Assembly (NCBI RefSeq): GCF_000014885.1
Contig: NC_011566.1
Coordinates: forward strand, 2,523,501-2,587,500
Origin: Shewanella piezotolerans WP3
Lineage (GTDB): Bacteria; Pseudomonadota; Gammaproteobacteria; Enterobacterales; Shewanellaceae
DNA length: 64,000 nt
Direction: 5' to 3'
Shown here piece by piece: positions 18,174 to 27,935 of the stretch; within the stretch, counting starts at the first letter, position 1; each line of letters starts with the position of its first letter. The position numbers and the translations under genes are program-made. The notes under the pieces are model-generated. The model did not search any database. It worked only from the letters and a program-made list of their open reading frames with translations, and had not been told where the DNA came from.

Positions 18174-19649
18174 ATGAAACTTATAAAACTCGCACCGCTT
18201 GCAATAGCAATGATGCTTTCAGGTTGTGCTGTTGGCCCCGATTATACGCAGCCAACAAGCACACTTGAAACTGAATACCTCTACCAAGGCGTTCAGGGAA
18301 CTCAAGCTGGGCAGTATGCAGAGCAAACAGATAATGCATGGTGGAAGAGCTTTGAAGATCCAACCCTTAATCAGTTGGTTTTAGATGCACAGAATCAAGC
18401 CATTCCCTTGAAAATAGCGGCACAACGGATCCGCATGGCGCAGTCATATCAAAGTACTATTGAGTCGTTTAAGGTGCCAACTGTAAATATTGGCGCGGGT
18501 TTCGGTAATTTTCAGATAAGTGAAAATGACCCGTTACTTGGTGGTGCTATCACTGCTAAACATCCGGTTAGTGGAGAAGAATTGGGTCTTGTTGAGGACA
18601 ATAATAGTGCTTTCTTTGTTGGGGCGACCATTGCCTGGGAAGTCGACCTGTTTGGACGAATTGACCGACAAGCCAGTGCTGCTGCTATTCGTAAGGAGCA
18701 GATGGTGATTATGCGTGAAGGTTTAACCACCTTGATCACTTCTGATGTGATCCATAATTACCTGCAGATGAGAGGGGCGCAAGAGCGTAAAAAAATAGCC
18801 TTAAAAACCAGTGATGACCAAAGTAAAACCTTAGAATTAGTTAAGTTAATGGTAAAGAGCGGTTATGGCTCAAAGCTTGACGAATCTAGAGCTAAAGCTG
18901 CACTGGCAGCGACAAAAGCGGTGATCCCGCAGCTAGAAATCGCTGAAAATGTTCATTTGCAACGCTTGGCTATTTTACTGGGAGAAACACCAAAGCAGAG
19001 CCACTCTCGGTTTAAGCAAGACGAACCACTACCAAACTTTAGTGGCATAATCCCGACTGGCTTGCCTGCAGATCTGTTAGAACGTCGTCCGGATATTCGA
19101 ATTGCTGAGAGAGAGATGGCGGCGTTAAATGAAGAGCGTGCAGCGGCCATTGCAGCGCAGTATCCAAAAGTATTTTTAACTGGAGCTCCAGGTGTACTGG
19201 CTAAGGATTTTGACGATCTATTTAACAGTGATTCTGTGTCATGGCTCGGGAGTGTGGGCGTAAGTTGGAATGTGTTTGATGGCGGCAGAGGTGATGCCAT
19301 TGTTGAGATGCAAGAGGCTAGGTTCGATGCTAGCGTATTAAGTTACCAGCATTCAGTCATTGCGGCATTTGGCGAGGTAGAAACGTTACTTCATGGATAT
19401 GGTCAGAGCCAGCAATATGTAGCTTTGGTGAGCGAAGCTTCGGCTGAAACGACCAATGCGGTTAATAAAGCTCAGTCACTTTACAAAGCAGGGTTGAGTG
19501 ATTATTTGTCTATTCTTGATGCACAGCGTCAACAAAATATGATGCGTGACCGAGTGGTCGCCGCGAAACTTCAAACTGCGAATATGACCATTGCACTGCA
19601 CAAGGCGCTAGGTGGCAATTGGCAAGTTAACGATGCGATAAGTCAATGA
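18174..19649 (+). CDS. RND efflux outer-membrane factor (NodT/OprM family) lipoprotein
   Basis: The 491-residue TolC-like channel starts with a lipoprotein signal (MMLSGCAVGPDYTQP). It shows the two outer-membrane efflux repeats, including LLERRPDIRIAEREMAALNEE and SLYKAGLSDYLSILDAQRQ, which are typical of OprM-type proteins. With the adaptor and permease upstream it completes a tripartite pump spanning both membranes. A terminator follows the stop. Confidence 0.92.
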   Translation: MKLIKLAPLAIAMMLSGCAVGPDYTQPTSTLETEYLYQGVQGTQAGQYAEQTDNAWWKSFEDPTLNQLVLDAQNQAIPLKIAAQRIRMAQSYQSTIESFKVPTVNIGAGFGNFQISENDPLLGGAITAKHPVSGEELGLVEDNNSAFFVGATIAWEVDLFGRIDRQASAAAIRKEQMVIMREGLTTLITSDVIHNYLQMRGAQERKKIALKTSDDQSKTLELVKLMVKSGYGSKLDESRAKAALAATKAVIPQLEIAENVHLQRLAILLGETPKQSHSRFKQDEPLPNFSGIIPTGLPADLLERRPDIRIAEREMAALNEERAAAIAAQYPKVFLTGAPGVLAKDFDDLFNSDSVSWLGSVGVSWNVFDGGRGDAIVEMQEARFDASVLSYQHSVIAAFGEVETLLHGYGQSQQYVALVSEASAETTNAVNKAQSLYKAGLSDYLSILDAQRQQNMMRDRVVAAKLQTANMTIALHKALGGNWQVNDAISQ

Positions 19650-19690
19650 TTTAACATTTATGCCCGTTAAGCTACAGACTTAACATAAAT

Positions 19691-19720
19691 AAAAAAGCAG
19701 CACTAAGTGCTGCTTTTTTT
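19691..19720 (+). terminator. Rho-independent terminator after first RND operon
   Basis: AAAAGCAGCAC pairs with GTGCTGCTTTT around TAA (stem about 19693-19717), followed by T. It ends the LysR-side RND operon. Confidence 0.85.
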
Positions 19721-20447
19721 GGTTTGTAGATTCGATAATTAACCTAGTTCTGACGAGTCATCAGCTAGCACTAAATAGACAGCCTAAGGGATGATTGAAA
19801 TGGTATGTTTCTGGCTTGAAGTCGGTTCTCCATCAAGGTTTACAGGCTAAGTTTGGCTCGATTCAAGCCCAATGTTGGCGACCTGCATTATATTGATCAT
19901 TAATCCTGGGGGATATGAATTCATCAATACCTGTTTTAACGCATTGCTCAGACAGTGGCTCATTAGAATTACATCGAATAAACCACTTCGTTGGTGCACT
20001 AACTTAAAGGGGAATAACCATTTCTACTGCAATGCGCCTCGAAATGAACTGGCACACAGCCTCTGAAACAAGCATCTTCAGCTGAACGCGTATAGCAACT
20101 TTTGATAACGTGCAGCATATTTAGTACTCCGGTTTTTGTCTTCAGACAGGTTATGGAACCGCGGTGGTTCCGCACAAAATCAAGTTAGCTGCTATCACTA
20201 GTAAAACCTCCTGTTATTGATGTAGTGCGTTGTGGCGCGCGGCCTAATACAAATTATATTGCTAATATTCCGCCATTATTTAAATGCGAGTTGGATGCCT
20301 CAAGGTTATTATTGTTTAAAATCAGATGTTTAATCTTGTTTTTTACAATAATTAGGTTAGTCGTGATAGGTGGGGATCTATTAGAACGGCTCACTGATGA
20401 ACATCTTGGTGTGTTTAGCTTGTGAGATTCTTGCTTGCGGAGTACTA
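19721..20447. other. Gene-free region between the two RND operons
   Basis: About 730 bases without a credible gene. Part of it (about 19,900-20,100) resembles the inverted-end repeat near the left edge of the window. A 6-bp hairpin, GGAACC/GGTTCC, lies at 20155-20171 and could be an operator or structured leader for the second RND operon. Short plus-strand frames here (19872-20066, 20225-20425) look accidental. Confidence 0.55.
19998..20098. repeat. Partial copy of the left-edge repeat family
   Basis: The segment CTTAAAGGGGAATAACCAT (from about 20004) followed by TTCT, four variable bases and CAATGCG matches, in inverted orientation, the block at about 740-775 inside the element at 682-1008. 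Flanking similarity is weaker. No clear inverted ends were found, so this is either a decayed or a partial copy. Confidence 0.5.
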
Positions 20448-21551
20448 ATGACAACCATAACTAATCGACTGTTACTAACAACAATAGCACTTGCTACTTC
20501 TTCATTGATAGGTTGTGCTGAACCTAAAACAGAACAACAAACTAACGAAACTGTTCGACCTGTGAAAATGGCCATTGTAGAGAGTGTAGCGGCGAATGTT
20601 GAACGCTCTTTTCCAGCTCAGGTTACTGCAAATGAGAGTACTGACCTTGCGTTTAGAGTATCGGGCCAGATAACTAAACATTATGTTATTGAGGGAGATC
20701 GCGTTGAGAAAGGCAGCCTAATTGCAGAATTAGATCCAACTGATTTCAATATTTTATTGGATAATGCCAAAGCAAAGTATGAACTGTCTGTCTCTCAGCA
20801 TGAACGTAATTCAACTCTTGTACCGAAAGGCTTAGCAACTAAAGCTGAATTTGATACCTCTCGTGCAGAGATGTTGATGGCAAAAGCAAGGCTCGATAGA
20901 GCAAGTCAAAATCTAAAGTATACTAAAATCTATGCTCCTTATGATGGAATCGTAGCTAAAAAATACGGTGAAAATCATGACCATATCGCAGCAACTCAAG
21001 CAATTGTAGAGTTTCAAAACGATCGCTTAAGTGATATTCAGTTTGACCTACCCGAGCAGCTGTTAAAACAGTTCGACCCTGAAAAATTCAAAGCGATAAC
21101 AACTCAAGTTGTTCTTGATAGTTACCCAGATAGACCACTCGTTGCCACTTTTAAGGAGATGCGTAAATCAACCACACTCGGAGCACTGAGCTTTAGGGTG
21201 ACGCTATCTGTTGAGGTTCCTGCTGATATGCGTGCATTGCCAGGTATGAGTGCCAATGTTAATACCGTGATTACTGACGAAAAATTGGCTACAGATAGCG
21301 CGGTTATTGTTCCGATGAGTGCTCTGTTTAGCCCTGAAACTAAGAAGCTTAGCGATGATAATAAATATGTCTGGGTGGTTGATAGCAACTATAAGACTCA
21401 TCTTCGTGAAGTTAATGTATTGAGTCTTTTAGCGACAGGAGCTGTTGTTGATTCTGGTTTAGTGGCTGGTGATAAAGTGGTTACTGCGGGTACTTACTTG
21501 ATCAGTGAAAACCAGCAAGTTAAAGAACTTAAGCGTGAGCGAGGTATTTAA
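20448..21551 (+). CDS. RND efflux periplasmic adaptor, lipoprotein (second system)
   Basis: This 367-residue HlyD/AcrA-type adaptor has a lipoprotein signal ending SSLIGC. The lipoyl halves are seen at DLAFRVSGQITKHYVIEGDR and LKYTKIYAPYDGIVAKKYGE, with a short coiled coil between. I start at ATG 20448 (MTTITNRLL) because GGAG lies five bases upstream; an earlier ATG at 20397 adds a non-homologous stretch. Its stop overlaps the start of the pump gene (TAATG), so translation is coupled. Confidence 0.9.
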   Translation: MTTITNRLLLTTIALATSSLIGCAEPKTEQQTNETVRPVKMAIVESVAANVERSFPAQVTANESTDLAFRVSGQITKHYVIEGDRVEKGSLIAELDPTDFNILLDNAKAKYELSVSQHERNSTLVPKGLATKAEFDTSRAEMLMAKARLDRASQNLKYTKIYAPYDGIVAKKYGENHDHIAATQAIVEFQNDRLSDIQFDLPEQLLKQFDPEKFKAITTQVVLDSYPDRPLVATFKEMRKSTTLGALSFRVTLSVEVPADMRALPGMSANVNTVITDEKLATDSAVIVPMSALFSPETKKLSDDNKYVWVVDSNYKTHLREVNVLSLLATGAVVDSGLVAGDKVVTAGTYLISENQQVKELKRERGI

Positions 21552-24500
21552 TGACTACTTTTTCAAAAGAGCAAAGCTTAACTGAGGATGTAGAAAAGGA
21601 ATGCCTTGGTGGTGGTATCGCGGGTTATTCGATGCGTAACTCCGTGGTTAGCTGGCTAATCATTATGGTGTTGCTTGTTGGGGGGATTCTTGCGTTTAAA
21701 GACCTAGGTAGGTTAGAAGATCCTGAGTTTACTCCTCGCTCTGCACTGATTGTTACTAGTTATCCTGGCGCCTCTCCAGAGCAAGTTGAAGAGGAAGTTA
21801 CTCTGCTGATTGAAAATGCATTGCAGCAACTTCCGTCGGTTAAGTGGATTAAGTCTGTAAGCACTGCTGGGTTATCTCAAGTTGATGTAATGATGGAGTC
21901 CGAATATACCAGTCTTCATCTACCGCAGATCTGGGATGAGGTTCGGCGTAAAATAGGCGATCTAAAAACCTTACCGCCAGGGGCTGGAGAACCAATAGTC
22001 AATGACGACTTTGGTGATGTATACGGCATGATTTGGGGGATCACCGGTAAAGGCTATGATATGGCTGAACTGGAACAGTTCGCCGATCAACTTCGACGGG
22101 ATGTGGTTACGCTTGATGGAGTCAGTAAAGTTGTTATTGGTGGTGTTCAGCAGCAGCAAGTTTTTGTTGAGATCTCAAACAGTAAAATCTCTGCACTGAA
22201 TATTCCGATAGATCATATTGCTGCTTTATTGCAGAGCCAAAACTCAGTATCAAATGCTGGCCGGATCAGAATTCAAAATGACACAGTAAGACTCTATCCT
22301 ACCGGTGAGTTTCAGGACATCAGTGAGTTAAGAGATCTGGTGATTAGCCCTGTTGGCTCTGAGGCTAGGATATTACTAGGGGATGTCGCTGAGATCAGTC
22401 AAGGCTATGTCGAAGTACCGACAAAGCTCATGTCAATGAACGGACTTCCAGCACTTGAGTTTGGTGTGTCATTTATGCCGGGCGAAAACGTAATTAAGGT
22501 TGGTAGCCGTGTTCAGGCACATATCGACAGTATGCTTAACAAGCAACCGATCGGCATTGAGATGGAGAACATCTACAACCAGCCTGTACAAGTAGAAAAA
22601 GCCGTCGATGGTTTTGTGTGGAGCCTTGTTGAAGCGGTAGCGATTGTTATTGGTGTACTGCTACTAACGATGGGCTTGAAAAGTGGCATTATCATTGGGA
22701 TCGTACTGATCTTATCTGTGACTGGTACGTTTATCTTCATGGAGCAAATGGGGATTAATTTACAGCGGATCTCATTAGGTGCACTGATCATTGCGCTAGG
22801 TATGTTGGTTGATAACGCCATTGTTGTGGTGGAAGGTATTCTGGTCGGTATGCAGCGAGGCAAAAACCGTTTTCGCGCCGCGATTGATATTGTTGAACAA
22901 ACAAAGTGGCCATTGCTCGGTGCTACAGTTATTGCGGTGACAGCATTCGCACCGATTGGTTTATCAGAAGATATATCGGGTGAATTGATTGGTACACTGT
23001 TCTGGGTAGTATTGATCTCTTTGACGTTAAGTTGGATCACTGCAATCACAACCACGCCATTCCTTGCGGCAATGTTTTTCAAAAATGAAAAGCCAGCAGA
23101 AGCCGGTGATGAAGTCGATCCTTACAAAGGTATTGTGTTTACCTCTTACAGAAAGTTCTTAAAAGGGTGCATACGTCATAGAAAGAAGACCATGCTATTG
23201 TTGGTTATTTTGCTATTAGGTTCTGTAAAAGGCTTTGGTATGTTGAAGAATGAATTCTTCCCGCCGATGAATCTACCTAAATTTATGGTCGATACCTGGT
23301 TACCCTACAATACAGATATCCGAGCGACAGCGTCAGAAATTAAAGCGATGGAAGACCTGGTATTGAGTCACCCAGAGGTGACTCAAGTTGCTTCTAGTGT
23401 CGGTGGAGGACATGTACGCTTTATGTTGGCTTATAAGCCTGAAAAGATGTACAACAATTACGGCAACCTAATGGTTACTGTTAAAGATATGGATAGCCTG
23501 CTTGATGTCATGCGTGATGTGCGTGGCATGCTTGAAAGTAATTTTGCTGGGGCAAACTATAACTTCAAACGTTTCGAAATGGGTCCAGCGCCTGATGGTC
23601 GTATAGAAGCTCGTTTCCAAGGTCCAGATCCTGACGTGTTAAGAGAATTGTCTGCCAAGGCGAAAGCGATAATGGCTGCAAGCGAAGGTGCGACTGCAGT
23701 ACGTGATGATTGGCGTGAACGAACAAAAGTTGTCCGCCCTGTATTTAACGTAGAAGCCGCGAGAACGCTAGGGATCAGTAAGGCGCAGATAGATAACGTG
23801 CTACTGGCTAACTTCTCAGGTCGCAGTGTTGGTTTATACCGTGATGGCTCAGATCTAATGCCAATTATTGTACGTCCACCGGAAGTGGAGCGTACTGATA
23901 TCAATGGCATTATGGAGTTGCAGATCTGGAGTAATCAGCTCAATAAATACGTGAGCCTATCTCAAGTCGTTCATCGTTTTGACATAGAGTTTGAAGATCC
24001 AGTCATTATGCGTCGTGACAGAGTGCGCACCGTGATGGCGATGGCTGATGAAGACCAGATGGGGACGTTAACCACGGCAGCTGTTCAAAAGTCATTTAAA
24101 GCTGAAGTAGAGGCGATTGAATTACCTGAAGGTTATAGCATGCACTGGGGTGGTAAGCATGAGACGTCGATGGATGCACTAGTAGCGATCGGTGAAAAAT
24201 TGGGTGGTGGTTATTTGGTTATGATCCTTATTACTGTGTTGCTCTTTAGCTCATTCAAAGATGCTGCGGTTATTTGGACTGTTGTACCATTTGCGATCAT
24301 CGGTGTGGTTGTTGGACTCTACGGTGCGAATATGCCATTTACCTTTTTAGCACTGCTTGGCACGATGAGCTTAACTGGCATGTTAATTAAAAATGCTATC
24401 GTGTTAGTTGAGGAAATTAAGCTGCAGATCCATGAGGGGAAAGAAGATTACCTCGCGGTAATTGATGCTTCAGTTTCAAGGGTTCGTCCAGTAAGTATGG

Positions 24501-24661
24501 CTGCGGTAACGACAGTTTTAGGTATGATCCCACTTATCACTGATGGGTTCTTCCAAGCGATGGCTGTGGCGATGATGGCAGGATTAACATTCGCGACAAT
24601 TCTGACTCTCATTGTTACACCGGTAATGTATACGGTTATTCATCGAGTACGGTCAGTATAA
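21551..24661 (+). CDS. RND efflux pump permease (second system)
   Basis: This 1036-residue RND transporter has the same layout as the pump at 15074 and is a distant paralogue of it. It carries an extra hydrophilic N-terminal tail of about 25 residues before the first helix (SWLIIMVLLVGGILAFKDLG). The proton-relay motif LGMLVDNAIVVVE and the matching GMLIKNAIVLVEEI are present. There is no outer-membrane factor in this operon, so it probably borrows a shared TolC-type channel. A terminator follows. Confidence 0.92.
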   Translation: MTTFSKEQSLTEDVEKECLGGGIAGYSMRNSVVSWLIIMVLLVGGILAFKDLGRLEDPEFTPRSALIVTSYPGASPEQVEEEVTLLIENALQQLPSVKWIKSVSTAGLSQVDVMMESEYTSLHLPQIWDEVRRKIGDLKTLPPGAGEPIVNDDFGDVYGMIWGITGKGYDMAELEQFADQLRRDVVTLDGVSKVVIGGVQQQQVFVEISNSKISALNIPIDHIAALLQSQNSVSNAGRIRIQNDTVRLYPTGEFQDISELRDLVISPVGSEARILLGDVAEISQGYVEVPTKLMSMNGLPALEFGVSFMPGENVIKVGSRVQAHIDSMLNKQPIGIEMENIYNQPVQVEKAVDGFVWSLVEAVAIVIGVLLLTMGLKSGIIIGIVLILSVTGTFIFMEQMGINLQRISLGALIIALGMLVDNAIVVVEGILVGMQRGKNRFRAAIDIVEQTKWPLLGATVIAVTAFAPIGLSEDISGELIGTLFWVVLISLTLSWITAITTTPFLAAMFFKNEKPAEAGDEVDPYKGIVFTSYRKFLKGCIRHRKKTMLLLVILLLGSVKGFGMLKNEFFPPMNLPKFMVDTWLPYNTDIRATASEIKAMEDLVLSHPEVTQVASSVGGGHVRFMLAYKPEKMYNNYGNLMVTVKDMDSLLDVMRDVRGMLESNFAGANYNFKRFEMGPAPDGRIEARFQGPDPDVLRELSAKAKAIMAASEGATAVRDDWRERTKVVRPVFNVEAARTLGISKAQIDNVLLANFSGRSVGLYRDGSDLMPIIVRPPEVERTDINGIMELQIWSNQLNKYVSLSQVVHRFDIEFEDPVIMRRDRVRTVMAMADEDQMGTLTTAAVQKSFKAEVEAIELPEGYSMHWGGKHETSMDALVAIGEKLGGGYLVMILITVLLFSSFKDAAVIWTVVPFAIIGVVVGLYGANMPFTFLALLGTMSLTGMLIKNAIVLVEEIKLQIHEGKEDYLAVIDASVSRVRPVSMAAVTTVLGMIPLITDGFFQAMAVAMMAGLTFATILTLIVTPVMYTVIHRVRSV

Positions 24662-24680
24662 TTAAGTAATCGTCATTAAG

Positions 24681-24720
24681 AAGCCGCACTTTGCTAGAGC
24701 AATGTGCGGCTTTTTTTTAT
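24681..24720 (+). terminator. Rho-independent terminator after second RND operon
   Basis: AAGCCGCAC (24681-24689) pairs with GTGCGGCTT, and an inner TTGCT/AGCAA stem extends it across one mismatch. A run of eight T follows. Confidence 0.88.
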
Positions 24721-25121
24721 GCCTGACGATCTTGGACCTGACGATAATAAAACAACGAATACGATCGAGTTTTTTGGAATTAGGAGTTTTGTTAACTGTT
24801 GAGATTCTCGTTTTTTTTAGTGCTTTACGGTTTAAACAAACATGGAGTTCCCGATAAATCACGATGCGTTTATGGAGTGAATAAAGTTTAATACTGAATG
24901 ATGTTACCAGTCCGAGTAAGCGGTATTAATTGTTGGATTCAGTTGCTATTTATTGACGGAGTATATGCTGTTTTGCGCGTCATCAAACTTTAACGAACTA
25001 TCAGGTTTTCCCAGTATTGTTACGAGTATGACTTTTAAAAAAATGGCGTATATTGAGCGCAAATCAATCAGTTCGACATCTACTTATACTCAAATTGAAA
25101 CGGATTTTGAGGGAGGCTACA
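24721..25121. other. Intergenic region before the small lipoprotein gene
   Basis: About 400 bases with no credible gene; a plus-strand frame at 24953-25192 overlaps the lipoprotein gene in another frame and is rejected. GGGAGG at 25111-25116 is the strong ribosome-binding site of the next gene. Confidence 0.5.
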
Positions 25122-25613
25122 TTGAAAAAGACAGGTATAACACACCTTGTTATTGGCTGTTTATATGGCGCTATTTTGGTAGGGTGTTCTGAAGAACAGA
25201 ATGCTAATTTACCGAACAGCAGAAGTCATAATACACCGGCATTGTCCCAAGCGAGTTCTACAGATAACCTTAATGTTGATCTACTTACGGCACAGAAAAA
25301 TCTCAGTGCAGCTCAAGTACACTTATCAAAAGTTAAGCTCGCTCTGCTAGCCGCTGAGTCGAGAGAATACCAACATACTTTTGCAGGTGGGGAGCTTAGT
25401 CATATTTATCCCTATGACGCAGCTTACTGCGCAAATGCTCTCGCTGAAGTTTACAGTGCTGAGGAGCGATTAATGAGTGCTGAACTTGATGTTGCTTTTG
25501 CTGTGACGATGACTAAGTATCAGGGGATGTACGCTGCTGTTGTGACCAAGGCTGCTGCGGTGTCACCTTCAGTGTCGACTAGCACACTTATTCTCCTAAC
25601 CGATCAATATTAG
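25122..25613 (+). CDS. Small lipoprotein of unknown function, TTG start
   Basis: I do not recognise the family. The 163-residue product has a lipoprotein signal (KKTGITHLVIGCLYGAILVGC) followed by a polar linker and a probable coiled coil (LLTAQKNLSAAQVHLSKVKL). The start is set at TTG 25122 because GGGAGG lies five bases upstream and the signal peptide then begins normally; a longer frame from 25053 would add 23 charged residues in front of the signal. It stands alone between the RND operon terminator and the propionate regulator. Confidence 0.6.
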   Translation: MKKTGITHLVIGCLYGAILVGCSEEQNANLPNSRSHNTPALSQASSTDNLNVDLLTAQKNLSAAQVHLSKVKLALLAAESREYQHTFAGGELSHIYPYDAAYCANALAEVYSAEERLMSAELDVAFAVTMTKYQGMYAAVVTKAAAVSPSVSTSTLILLTDQY

Positions 25614-25697
25614 ATTGTACTATCAAGCCAACAATGATTGGACGGGTTTGGCTTAAATTGGAAGAATTGCTACGGTGAGAGTAGGTGACTATCAATA

Positions 25698-25707
25698 TTG
25701 TCGACAC
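25698..25707. promoter_or_regulatory. Variant GntR palindrome TTGTCGACAC
   Basis: One-mismatch copy of the TTGTCGACAA palindrome, about 300 bases upstream of the two perfect sites. It may be an auxiliary operator. Confidence 0.45.
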
Positions 25708-25999
25708 TAATCTGTGCTAGAACGATATCCTATTAATCGTTTAATCTTAGCTGGGGTGGTTGGTTTTTTGTCTTTACTCTATTGTGTTGTAAAATGTTTT
25801 TATGCTAGTGACACCAAGTGTACTGGCAGGTGGTGAGGTGTTAAGTCGTTGTATATATGGTTTTTTAATGTTTTTTGATAAAGTGTTTCTGTATTTTATT
25901 GGTAGTTCCTCACCTCTTTTTATTCTTCTAGCCTGTAAATTTAAACGCTCCAATCGCTTCTTTTAAACAATAAAGTGTAGTGCCTACTTGACTCGGTTT

Positions 26000-26009
26000 T
26001 TGTCGACAA
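26000..26009. promoter_or_regulatory. GntR-type operator TTGTCGACAA
   Basis: Perfect palindrome, 91 bases before the GntR start codon and 52 bases (about five helical turns) from the next perfect site, a spacing that lets two dimers bind the same face of DNA. Confidence 0.65.
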
Positions 26010-26051
26010 TATTGCCTCAAAGTGTTGACTTGGTCACATAATGGCGATAAA

Positions 26052-26061
26052 TTGTCGACAA
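26052..26061. promoter_or_regulatory. GntR-type operator ATTGTCGACAAT
   Basis: Perfect 12-base palindrome (26051-26062) 29 bases before the regulator start codon, a usual place for autorepression. Confidence 0.68.
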
Positions 26062-26090
26062 TCTAGTTTTAAACTATCAAGTCTTTTTAT

Positions 26091-26750
26091 ATGACCTTTT
26101 TTACTGAACAGCCCGTCACAGCAGCAGATAAGACTTTTTTCCAACTAAGAAAAGACATCGTAGAAGGCGATATCGCTGCTGGTTCTAAGCTTAGTGAAAC
26201 TGAGTTGTCGACAAAATATGCGGTTAGCCGCGCAGTTATTCGAGAAGCGATAAACCGTTTAGAAGCAAGTCATTTGGTCGAACGAAAAGCGAATGTTGGT
26301 GCCAGAGTTGTTACCTTAACTCCCGAAGGCTTGATAGAACTTTATCAAGTTCGCGAGTCGCTTGAGGGGATGGCTGCACGCTTGGCTGCACAGAATATGA
26401 CCGACGGTGAAATAGCCGATCTACAGGCTCTACTCAATAGCCATTTCGACAAAGTCCAGTCTGGAAAAACATACTACCAAGAAGCTGGCGATGTCGATTT
26501 TCATTATCGCATCATCCTCGGCAGTAAAAATAAACACCTTATCTCTATATTAACCGATGGGATTTATCATCTAGTACGTATGTATCGTGTGCAACTAGGT
26601 ATGAGTGGCCCACGGGTAACAACGGCATTCGATGAGCATAAACATATTGTTCAAGCGATCTGTAATCGCGACGCAGAACTTGCAGAGATGCTGATGCGCC
26701 GACATATTTTGTACTCAAAATCGAGTATCGAAAATAAGCTGAATTTGTAG
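26091..26750 (+). CDS. GntR/FadR-family regulator of the methylcitrate operon
   Basis: The 219-residue protein has an N-terminal winged helix (about 14-75, with LSTKYAVSRAVIREAINRLE) and an FCD effector domain with metal-binding His residues (DVDFHYRIIL, DEHKHIV, RRHILYS). It is followed by prpB, prpC, acnD and prpF on the same strand, so it very likely controls propionate breakdown and senses 2-methylcitrate or a related acid. Its own upstream region contains matching palindromes, and one more lies inside the gene. The ribosome-binding site at 26091 is weak. Confidence 0.88.
   Translation: MTFFTEQPVTAADKTFFQLRKDIVEGDIAAGSKLSETELSTKYAVSRAVIREAINRLEASHLVERKANVGARVVTLTPEGLIELYQVRESLEGMAARLAAQNMTDGEIADLQALLNSHFDKVQSGKTYYQEAGDVDFHYRIILGSKNKHLISILTDGIYHLVRMYRVQLGMSGPRVTTAFDEHKHIVQAICNRDAELAEMLMRRHILYSKSSIENKLNL
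26205..26214. promoter_or_regulatory. Intragenic GntR-type palindrome TTGTCGACAA
   Basis: A perfect copy of the upstream operator lies inside the regulator's own coding sequence, at the codons for L-S-T-K in the DNA-binding domain. It could act as a downstream roadblock operator, or be chance. Confidence 0.45.
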
Positions 26751-26878
26751 AAGTTAATCTTGAAACATAAAGTTGTAATCAATAGACAGTTAAATCACTA
26801 ATTTATTTTTCTTTAATCTAGCTTGTTACAGCATCGAATAATGACAAGTTAGTTGAGCCATAACAAAGGGAGCACCAC

Positions 26879-27757
26879 ATGAGCGCAGGTAAGAAGTTTC
26901 GTGAGGCCTTAGCAGCCAATAGTCCATTACAAATAGTCGGTACCATCAACGCTTATTCAGCCATGATGGCAAAAAAGATTGGTCATCAGGCTATATACCT
27001 ATCAGGTGGCGGCGTCGCTAATGCCTCTTATGGTTTACCTGATCTAGGTATGACCTCATTAAATGACGTAATTGTTGATGTGCAGCGTATCACTTCTGCT
27101 TGTGACTTACCGTTAATGGTTGATATCGATACGGGTTGGGGCGGCGCATTTAATATTGCTAAAACTATTCGTGATATGGAAAAAGCGGGTGCAGCCGCTG
27201 TGCACATGGAAGATCAAGTTGCGCAGAAGCGCTGCGGCCACCGACCTAATAAAGAGATCGTGTCAACTGAAGAGATGGTTGATCGTATTAAAGCGGCCGT
27301 TGATGCTCGCACAGACGCAGACTTTTTCATCATGGCGCGCACTGATTCATTCGCACAAGAAGGGCTAGAGGCCGCGATTGCACGTGCTAAAGCCTATGTT
27401 GCAGCAGGCGCTGACGGTATTTTTGCTGAAGCGGTAAAGACCGAAGAGCATTATCGCGCATTTAGTGAAGCACTGGATGTGCCTATTCTTGCCAATATTA
27501 CCGAGTTTGGTCAAACCGAACTGTGGAATAAAGAACAGCTTGGTGAGTGGGGGGCTTCAATGGTGCTTTATCCATTGAGTGCGTTTAGAGCGATGAATAA
27601 AGCGGCAGAAATGGTATATAGCTCGATTCTTGAGCATGGCGATCAAAAAGCGGTAGTTGATTCAATGCAAACACGCATGGATCTCTACGACTACCTTGGT
27701 TATCACGATTATGAGCAAAAGCTAGATAGCTTGTTCGCCGAAGGTAAGAATCTCTAA
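26879..27757 (+). CDS. prpB: 2-methylisocitrate lyase
   Basis: This enzyme cleaves 2-methylisocitrate to pyruvate and succinate, the last step of the cytosolic methylcitrate cycle for propionate. The 292-residue length is standard. The active-site loop KRCGHRPNK carries the catalytic Cys at residue 119; the metal-site residues fall in VDIDTGWGG and HMEDQ. GGGAG stands before the ATG. It is the first enzyme gene after the GntR regulator. Confidence 0.95.
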   Translation: MSAGKKFREALAANSPLQIVGTINAYSAMMAKKIGHQAIYLSGGGVANASYGLPDLGMTSLNDVIVDVQRITSACDLPLMVDIDTGWGGAFNIAKTIRDMEKAGAAAVHMEDQVAQKRCGHRPNKEIVSTEEMVDRIKAAVDARTDADFFIMARTDSFAQEGLEAAIARAKAYVAAGADGIFAEAVKTEEHYRAFSEALDVPILANITEFGQTELWNKEQLGEWGASMVLYPLSAFRAMNKAAEMVYSSILEHGDQKAVVDSMQTRMDLYDYLGYHDYEQKLDSLFAEGKNL

Positions 27758-27935
27758 TTATTTGAAAATTTAGTCAGTAAAAGTGGCTGTCATTAGCCAG
27801 CCAAACCTTACAACTTGTGTCAGCAATTACACCTCGCAGCATTGAGGAGCTGACTTAAGCACAAAAATATAAAAATGCGGGGCTTAGTACGTAAAGTTAA
27901 GCCACCAGCAATATAAATTGAAAAGGAATACAGTC

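Larger units (their letters stand above)
25614..26090. other. Regulatory region upstream of the propionate regulator
   Basis: This 477-base gap holds three copies of a 10-base palindrome, TTGTCGACAA or a one-base variant, listed separately, and should contain the promoter of the GntR-prp gene set. No open reading frame is credible here. Confidence 0.65.

Noticed and set aside
19872..20066. 64-residue plus-strand frame between the RND operons
   Set aside because: It lies in sequence related to the left-edge repeat and has no protein-like features.
22573..23082. 169-residue minus-strand frame inside the second RND pump gene
   Set aside because: Antisense to a clear 1036-residue RND pump; composition fits a shadow frame.
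24953..25192. 79-residue plus-strand frame before the small lipoprotein
   Set aside because: Overlaps the lipoprotein gene in another frame; the lipoprotein has a signal peptide and a strong ribosome-binding site.
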